A stretch of DNA of 64,000 bases, taken from Ephemerocybe angulata (taxonomy: Eukaryota > Basidiomycota > Agaricomycetes > Agaricales > Psathyrellaceae). The stretch spans positions 62,001-126,000 of the forward strand of contig JAACJK010000164.1 in the NCBI GenBank assembly GCA_013368325.1, written 5' to 3'. The translations under genes were made by a program, and so were the position numbers. Below the pieces are notes generated by a model. The model was not told the DNA's origin and searched no databases. It saw nothing but the letters and a program-made list of their open reading frames with translations. Positions 57,611 through 64,000 of the stretch are shown in pieces. Position 1 is the stretch's first letter; each line of letters begins with the position of its first letter.

Positions 57611-59004
57611 ATGGGCAAGCTCTCGACGCGTTTCACCCTCATTCTTCTCCAGATCACGGTGCTCATTGCCTATGTTAGCGCGTCGAACGCGCTTGGACAT
57701 GGAGGGCGCTTGATGCGGCGGCACACGCGCCTTGGGCACAACTTACGCGCCGACATGATCCCGAACGAAGCTCCATCGTGCCCGAAAAGGAACCACTTCA
57801 AGAAGCTGAGGGAGGCAGCCGCGCTGGCTGGCTCAAATGGCCAATATGGGACCAACGGCACTACGACAGCAGCATCAGGGGCCATTGACACCAATTCAAC
57901 TGTTCTTTCCTCACCAGTCCTGACATCCACGTCTTCTGCATCTCAAGCGGAGGCGACCAGCTCTTCATTGTCTACGACGAAGTCGAGCTCTAGCGGGTCG
58001 TCTACAACCAGTACCACCTCCTCTTCTTCACATCCATCTCAACCCACAGGTGCACCATCCTCAGGTGGCCGCCTCGGTAACCTCTTCCCAGTCGGCTATA
58101 GCAAGTCATGGACGACATGCCCCAAAGCCGACAACCCGCTCCATCTCGGCGACGACACGCTCCAGCCGTTCTCTGTCCTTCGAACGACACTGCACTCATA
58201 CGAAAAGGCACCCGATGGGAGGAACGCGATGAAGGCACATTACCCTCAGGGGTCGTATACGTTCACCCATTCGCCGCTGGGGGGATTCTCGTTCTACACC
58301 CATGGCCATTCGAGCGTGAAGCTTGCCGATGCGAAGGAAGCGACGTTCGGATATGCGGTGTACTTCCCCAACGGGTTCGCATTTAACAAAGGCGGCAAGC
58401 TGCCAGGATTTTGTATGTTTCTGTCCTCTGGTGTGGGTTTGAGTTAACGAGTGTTGCCGTTAGATGGAGGTGACAATGACGATGAAGCGACGAACTGCTC
58501 TGGAGGACGTCGCTCCGATGCATGCTTCTCCGCACGTCTCATGTGGCGCACAGACGGTGTGCAGGAGAACTGTACACCTACCTTCCCCCAGACCAGTCTG
58601 CAAACGAAAAGATTTGCAGCGTCGAGCCCTTCTCCGAATGCAATGATACGTATGGAGCTTCAATTGGCAGAGGTGCCTTCACTTTCCCTAGAGGCCAGTG
58701 GGCGACTGTCGCTCAACGCGTGCGGCTCAACGATGTAGGCCAGTCGAACGGGGAGCTGGAGCTTTGGGTTAACGGGAAGAGTGTGATAAGTGTTAAGGGC
58801 CTAGTTCTGCGGGTTAGGAACGCTGGGAGGCTCAGGGGTATCCAGTTCCAGACGTTCTTTGGAGGTGCGTGCAACCGACCTTTTGTTTTGAACTAGCATA
58901 GCTCATGCTCTGTGTTCACAGGTTCGCAGTCATCTTGGGCAAGCCCTGAGACACAGGATGCCTATTTCTCCGACTTTTCTGTGGCGGTCACTCAGTCGCT
59001 ATGA
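57611..59004 (+). CDS. Polysaccharide lyase family 14-like protein, copy 3, frameshifted
   Basis: Signal peptide MGKLSTRFTLILLQITVLIAYVSA, a basic region, a long Ser/Thr linker (TSSSLSTTKSSSSGSS), then the PL14-like domain: LFPVGYSKSWTTCP, AHYPQGSYTFTHSPLGGFSF, ATFGYAVYFPNGFAF, GGKLPGFYGGDNDDEATNC across an intron, and RLMWRTDG. Here two extra bases (GGTGTGCAGG instead of GGTGCAGG) shift the frame just before ELYTYLPPDQ. The second frame then continues intact: RGAFTFPRGQW, RVRLNDVGQSNGE, RLRGIQFQTFFGG, and a last exon ending DAYFSDFSVAVTQSL. Exon plan as in copies 1 and 2. Either a young pseudogene or a dinucleotide error in the sequence. Confidence 0.78.
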
Positions 59005-59571
59005 TGAGTATCTGGATATAGGTTCCACTCTGGCCCCACTCAATCTGACTTACAGGCCAGCAACACTTTCTTACCACATTCTTGGCTTGTGACTTCCTTT
59101 CTATAGCTATACTGGGCTGTCCACTCTGGCACAGCACTGCAGTAAATAACTCCCAGCTTCACGTTCCTCATTCTCTCTAGATCTGCTCTCGTTACAGAAA
59201 CTTTCTAACGCTGATATAATGGTCCTTCTGATTCACGGGTGCCGACTAGGCGGGTGGGTGGAGAATATATGCACTGGAGCTTCTGAAGAGGTCGGGTTCC
59301 TCATAAGCTGAGAGAAGGAAGAACATAAGTATCCCGAACACACGAGTCTAGGCTGGCGGATGGCTGGTGTAGAGTTAGGGGTACAACCTTCCCAAAATGA
59401 CGGTTGTATTTTCCCAGGGCTCCCAGCTGCGCCTGGCACAAACTCAAGGTTCTTGTCTTCCTCCTCGACTTTCGACTTCATCTGGTTGCCTGTTTCTTCG
59501 CGAAACGTCGTGCATGGCTATAAGATCCTCGTAAAAGGTTGCCTATCCCGTCTCATCGTGCCCAGGAGTCG
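59005..59571. other. Intergenic region
   Basis: 3' region of PL14 copy 3 and the upstream region of the methyltransferase gene. Overlapping ORFs at 59233-59481 (minus) and 59360-59710 (plus) have no motif. Confidence 0.4.
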
Positions 59572-60430
59572 ATGTATACCACGGCAAACGAAGCCCATTT
59601 CGATAGGCTGGCATCAGAGACCTACAAAGCCTCACAATCGTCAATTGAACTTGCGAAACGGTATTTTCATTCCGCGAAAGGCTAGAATAGCTCCTACGCT
59701 GAACAAGTGACAAGCGCGGGTAACGCAATTTTGCGGCACTATGATTTTGACGACGAGTCGACCGAGGTCATGGATTTTGCTTGTGGTTCAGGTACTTTCG
59801 CGTCGCCGCGTCCCAGAAGAGTTTCTTACCACAAACTGCGCGATTCCTCAATAGGTCTCCTTTCTCAAAACATTGCGCCGTATGCGAAATCGGTGGTAGG
59901 CGTTGACATCAGCCAAGGGATGGTCGACCTGTACAACATGTTCGCGCTGAACCAGGGTCTTCTTTCTGAAGAGCTCAGAGCTGTGCGCTTCGATGTTCTC
60001 GCATCTTCACCCCAAGATCCCTTCAATGGTCAGAGGTTTGACGTCGTTGTCGTACGTTTTCCGGCTGATACCCTCAATAATCGTTGCCTCAGCTTTGCTC
60101 ACAAAACTACCACAGTGTGCATCAGCGTATCACCACTTCGAGTCCATCGAGGACGTTACCACAGCTCTGGTATCGTACCTCAAACCCGGAGGAACACTCA
60201 TTGTCGTCGATCTTATCCAACCAGGCGACCAAGTTAACTTGGACGAACTTTTCCCTGAACACGAGGGCAGCATTGTTGCTCACAGAGGAGGGTTCAAGGA
60301 AACTACGATCGTGCAGGCCTTTGAAAAGAGCGGGTTGCAGCAAGTTGGATTCCGACCTGCAGTAAACGTCAAGAAGAAGGGGCAGAGCTTACAATTGTTC
60401 CTTGCGAAAGGACGTAAACCCTCGCTGTAG
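59572..60430 (+). CDS. Class I SAM-dependent methyltransferase, copy 1
   Basis: Rossmann-fold methyltransferase of unknown substrate. MYTTANEAHFDRLASETYK at the start; after a small intron comes VTSAGNAILRHYDFDDESTEVMDFACGSG (SAM-binding motif I, split by an intron after GSG), then LLSQNIAPYAKSVVGVDISQGMV (acidic loop), FDVVV|CASAYHHFESIEDV and YLKPGGTLIVVDLIQ. It ends LFLAKGRKPSL. The first intron is ambiguous: donor at 59661 gives only 30 nt, donor at 59639 gives 52 nt; both use the TAG at 59690 and keep the frame. Same exon plan and motifs as copy 2 about 1.5 kb downstream, so probably a tandem duplicate that has diverged. Confidence 0.8.
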
Positions 60431-61082
60431 CATACGAGATTGAGCCACACCGGTGACCTTTGTTCTCTTCATGTACTCGAGTATTAGCAGAACTGACGCG
60501 ACTGCAGGATAGCCATGCCCTATCTTACATGTCAACGTGTTTCCGCGCATTGATGCTTTCCCTTCTAATTCGGCCAGCTCGATGCGAGCGTCCTCTTCAT
60601 CCTTGAGTATTGTCATTTCGAGGGATTTAACACCCATGGTGCTTCCCCTCAGTTCGAGCAACCCGTGCGCTACTACCGGAATCGTCTCTGTTTGTCCACA
60701 GGGGACTTCTACAGAGGACGACATCTGATTCGTATCGCTGAGCGGCGTAGCCTATCTCAGTGCCAGGACAGGGCAGGGTAATGACTTCTAGTGACTTCTT
60801 CATCAACACGCCTTGTTTTGATATTCAAATTCTACCGGTACGGTTCCCAGCTGACTCCTTCCTCCCTGTTCTCAATTACCGTCACCTGATAAGATATGTG
60901 AGTTCCATCAGTTGGAGCTGCGGGGCTTAGGAAAGCTGACTAACTTGCAATAAAACAGCTTTCGGTGACTGGGAGGGTTCTCCATCCGCATTGAAGGTCA
61001 CATTCAGAAATGTATAAAGGCGAGGGTGTCCAGCACGAATTCCTCAGAAGACATCCACTTCAGAACACACACCAAGCACAGA
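60431..61082. other. Intergenic region with a doubtful minus-strand ORF
   Basis: A 111-codon minus-strand ORF (60389-60724, MSSSVEVPCGQTETIPVV) overlaps the end of methyltransferase copy 1. It is not obviously low-complexity, but has no family motif. The remainder is the promoter of copy 2. Confidence 0.35.
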
Positions 61083-61990
61083 ATGAGCGACAACACCTCT
61101 ACTTCTACTCCTGCACACTCCCATGGTCATGGTCATCACCACCATCACCATCCGGGAACAGGCAGTGGCCATGGCCATAACTTCGCCAATATGGCGGAGG
61201 CCAACAAACACCACTATGACCAGCATGTCGATGACTTCGACACCTTTCCTCACGCCAAAACTCGGGCACAAAGGTAATACTTCCATTGTGGCTGTATGAC
61301 GAGCTGTCAACTGAGCAGGGATCCTGCAGGTCTGCTTTGGCGATGCGCGAGGCAGTTTCTCTGAGCAAGGATTCGAGCACCGTCCTCGAATTCGCCTGCG
61401 GCACAGGTGAGCCTATTCGCAGGCATTTCTCTCATCTGCTGACGCCCGCTACCCGCCAGGTCTGGTCTGCATGGAGATGCTACCTCACGTCAAGGAGATT
61501 GTCGGGATTGATATCAGTCCCGTCGTCGTTGAGAGGTGCAACAAGAAATTCAAAGAGGCAGGAGCGAACGAGAACTGCTACGCTATCGCCGCCAATATCT
61601 CGACCGACAAGGACGTCCTGGCCGATAAGAAGTTCGACCTGGTATACGTAAGTTACTTGTAGACCTAACACCCACTGAACTTTGAACTAACACGAACGAT
61701 AGTGCGCATCTGCATACCACCACTTCGACTCTCCCGAGGAGATTACTAAGTTGCTCGGTGCCTTCTTGAAGCCAGGAGGTTCCTTGATTGTTATTGACAA
61801 TCTCCAGAAAGGGGGAGAAACTATAGATCAGGAGCACCGCCTATATATCACTCGCTATGGGTTCAACGAGGAGGACACGAAGGGGTTGTTCGCTTCGGCG
61901 GGTTTGGAATTCGCGAGCTACGCCCAGATCCCCTCTGACCCCGAGGGCGATAACGATATTTTCCTTGCCAAGGCAACCAAGTCTACTTGA
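61083..61990 (+). CDS. Class I SAM-dependent methyltransferase, copy 2, His-rich N-terminus
   Basis: Starts MSDNTSTSTPAHSHGHGHHH; residues 12-33 are almost all His and Gly, then FANMAEANKHHYDQHVDDFD. Exon 1 61083-61273, exon 2 61330-61406, exon 3 from 61460, exon 4 after a GTAAGT intron at DLVY|CASAYHHF. SAM motif I VLEFACGTG, acidic loop IVGIDISPVVVERC, AYHHFDSPEEI and FLKPGGSLIVIDNLQ are clear. Ends NDIFLAKATKST. Closest in the window is copy 1. The His-rich leader could bind metal ions (inference); the methyl acceptor is unknown. Confidence 0.88.
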
Positions 61991-62181
61991 AACACTGTAC
62001 CTAGCGTTGTATCTACCATCATGCGTTCTCTTTGAAATGACCTTCACCACACCTACTGAATAAGCGCCCGCCGTTGTACACCGCGTGGTGTGTGGGAATC
62101 TGACTCGGATGCAGTTTGATCTTCCACGGCATGGACCTGTCCTCTTTCGACACCCACCATCTGCTTCCAAACAAGTCAGCT

Positions 62182-64000
62182 ATGTCGAGCTTCCAGGGCG
62201 CCCATGACTTCAATATCGAGAATCTAATACAGGCCCAAATCTACACCACTGTAACTGTCGGATCATCGACGAGCCCGCTTGAAGGTTGGTTTAAAGCGCG
62301 CTCTGCCGACATCGACTAAACAGTTTGTTCCACGTAGTTCTACGTGGGCACATAGCACCAGGTGCACTCCACAACTCCAGGGAACGGGCGGAGGCGCCAA
62401 ATAAATGCCATCCGGACACGAGGGTCGCCGTTCAGGAGGAGATCCTTCGGTGGGTAGCCGAGCCTATCCGACCGACCGAGCAGATCCTGTGGGTCACAGG
62501 TCCAGCAGGGGCAGGGAAGACAGCTATCGCTGGCTCCATCGCAGACACTTGTTACGAGCGGGGCGATTTGGCGGCGAGTTTCTTCTTCTCTTCCTTCTCA
62601 GGGGAGGTGAATAGGCGCCGGAAGCAATGTTTGGTATCGACACTGGCGTATCAGTTACGACAGCACCCCGCTCTCCAAGGCATCAGCCGGGAGATGTTGG
62701 CTTCTATCGATAACGACCCGGCTGTCTTCGAGAAGTGCCTATTGGACTTGTATTGGACCAACTCAAGCTCATCATCCTAAAACCGTTAGGGAGCTTTGTT
62801 GCGCGGGGCTTCGGTCCCAGCCAGTCCGGCGCATGGTGTCCGGTCATAATCATTGATGGCCTCGATGAGTGTGAGCCAGACGAGGATGAAGACGCCCAGA
62901 AAGTCGCAAGCGGGTTACCTCCTCGCACGAGGGAAGATGAACACCAAGAAATTCTTTCGATCCTCAAATACGCCCTTGACTCCTCCGCCTTTCCATTTCG
63001 CATCATCATATTCAGCCGGCCTGAACGAGCTATTCGTCAATTCTTCTCGAAGGAGTTGGAAAGTGGCGGGTACTTTTCGAAGATATTTTTGGACGAAAGG
63101 TATAACCCCGGTCTCGACATCGGGCGCTACCTCAGGTCCAGGTTTGCTGCTATACGCGACCGTTATCACCTCCCCAACACTTGGCCTACAGAGGAACAGA
63201 TACAGGCCCTCCTTGAAGCTGCGTCAGGCCAGTTCATCTATGCTGCCACCGTCATTCGATATGTGGAAGATAACAAAAACCTGCCTGTGATCCAACTTAA
63301 ACACCTCCTCGAGGTCCACTCGCCTTCCTCAACGCCACTCGAGCCACTGGATGCACTATATACGCAGATCATTAACACGAGTCCAGATCCGTTCTCCTCG
63401 CTATGTTGGTTGTATGCCATAGAAAGGCTCAAACTGTGGCGCAAAACCGCGTTGACATCCGATTTGCCTGCCCTGTTTTGCAACCAATTCTTGGCCACTA
63501 TACCCGGAGAGGTAGAATATTTGCTAGGAAATCTCACCTCACTCGTCGATGTCCCTCCAATTGGCGATGCCACCTCTCCGTACAAGTTTTACCACCGGAC
63601 ACTCCAGGAGTTTATCCGCCGGCCCTCGCGACATGCAAAGGTCGCCGGAGCCCGCGAAGCACTTGACTGTCAAGCGGGCTTGAACCTCCTCCTTTCTCAG
63701 TACATCAAGGTCTTAGCAAGTCAGCCCATCCTTTTCCTTCTTTACCACGTCTCTCACGATTCCTGTCAGATAAAGGCCCGTGCATCCCCCTGGAGCAAGA
63801 TGTCGAGACGTTCCTGGAATATTTCGATTGCCTTGCGCTCACTCCCATCATCATGAAGGAGTTTAGCCTTACATTTCTTCGCACTCCGGTTTACGACTCC
63901 CTTTTGGCCTGCGATGTTCCCTGGTGGATGAATAGGATATGTTCTATGAACGTGGTAGTTCGATCCTACGTATTCAGCCAATTGTCCATTATAATTCACT
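62182..64000 (+). CDS. NACHT-domain STAND NTPase, copy 2, frameshifted, 3' partial
   Basis: Exon 1 (62182-62284) encodes MSSFQGAHDFNIENLIQ, matching the N-terminal motif of copy 1. Exon 2 starts at 62338 (VLRGHIAPGALHNSRER) with Walker A GPAGAGKTAI and FFFSSFSGEVNRRRKQC. At about 62743-62760 eleven extra bases repeat TTGGAC (TTGGACTTGTATTGGAC), shifting frame between EKCLLD and QLKLIILKPL. The second frame then runs through Walker B VIIIDGLDEC, IIFSRPER, SGQFIYAATVIRY and YKFYHRTLQEFIRRPSRH. A third exon (from about 63768) is open to the window end. Pseudogene or sequence error; otherwise like copy 1. Confidence 0.8.

Noticed and set aside
60389..60724. 111-codon minus-strand ORF overlapping the end of a methyltransferase gene
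   Set aside because: No family motif; overlap with a well-supported coding exon makes it doubtful, though not excluded.

Overview
The window looks like nuclear DNA of a mushroom-forming basidiomycete (Agaricomycetes). Genes are split by many 48-70 nt introns with GTRNGT donors and CAG/TAG acceptors. Most gene families are typical of that group: F-box-like proteins, NACHT NTPases, polysaccharide lyase 14, a chitin deacetylase, a DOPA-dioxygenase family protein and a TKL-type kinase with a degenerate HRD motif. All calls were made by reading the sequence; splice sites were chosen by phase, consensus and family knowledge, without searches or RNA data.

Layout. 0-10 kb holds housekeeping genes: the 3' part of a class I histone deacetylase, a tRNA-Gly(GCC) with an intron, ALG2, a DOPA-dioxygenase family gene with a 5-nt microexon, a secreted chitin deacetylase (minus strand) and PRPP synthetase (minus strand). 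10.4-39.3 kb is a large rearranged duplication. On the left are a glyoxalase fragment, three F-box genes (A, B, C), a second tRNA-Gly and PRO1 (glutamate 5-kinase), all forward. On the right, PRO1 is repeated in direct orientation and F-box C, B and A and the glyoxalase gene follow inverted, with a protein kinase gene between B and A. Some copies are decayed: left F-box A has lost part of its F-box, the left glyoxalase is truncated, and the right glyoxalase is frameshifted.

Between the two PRO1 copies (19.7-27.4 kb) I find no recognisable gene family. There are two stretches with unusually regular splice structure: exon-like blocks of 11-154 nt separated mostly by 48-62 nt introns, several being tandem copies of one another, and some exons forming perfect hairpins. 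These are the best candidates here for something undescribed, either a fast-evolving multi-exon gene or a spliced noncoding RNA.

40-64 kb carries three polysaccharide lyase 14 genes (one with a 2-bp frameshift), two NACHT NTPases sharing a short N-terminal motif (one with an 11-bp frameshifting insertion, running off the window end), an M50B-like membrane protease, a probable multi-pass membrane protein, a Rab11/Ypt3 GTPase with another 5-nt microexon, an unrelated F-box protein and two neighbouring class I methyltransferases. Because the duplicated copies are highly similar, an assembly artefact from two nuclear haplotypes of a dikaryon must be considered.
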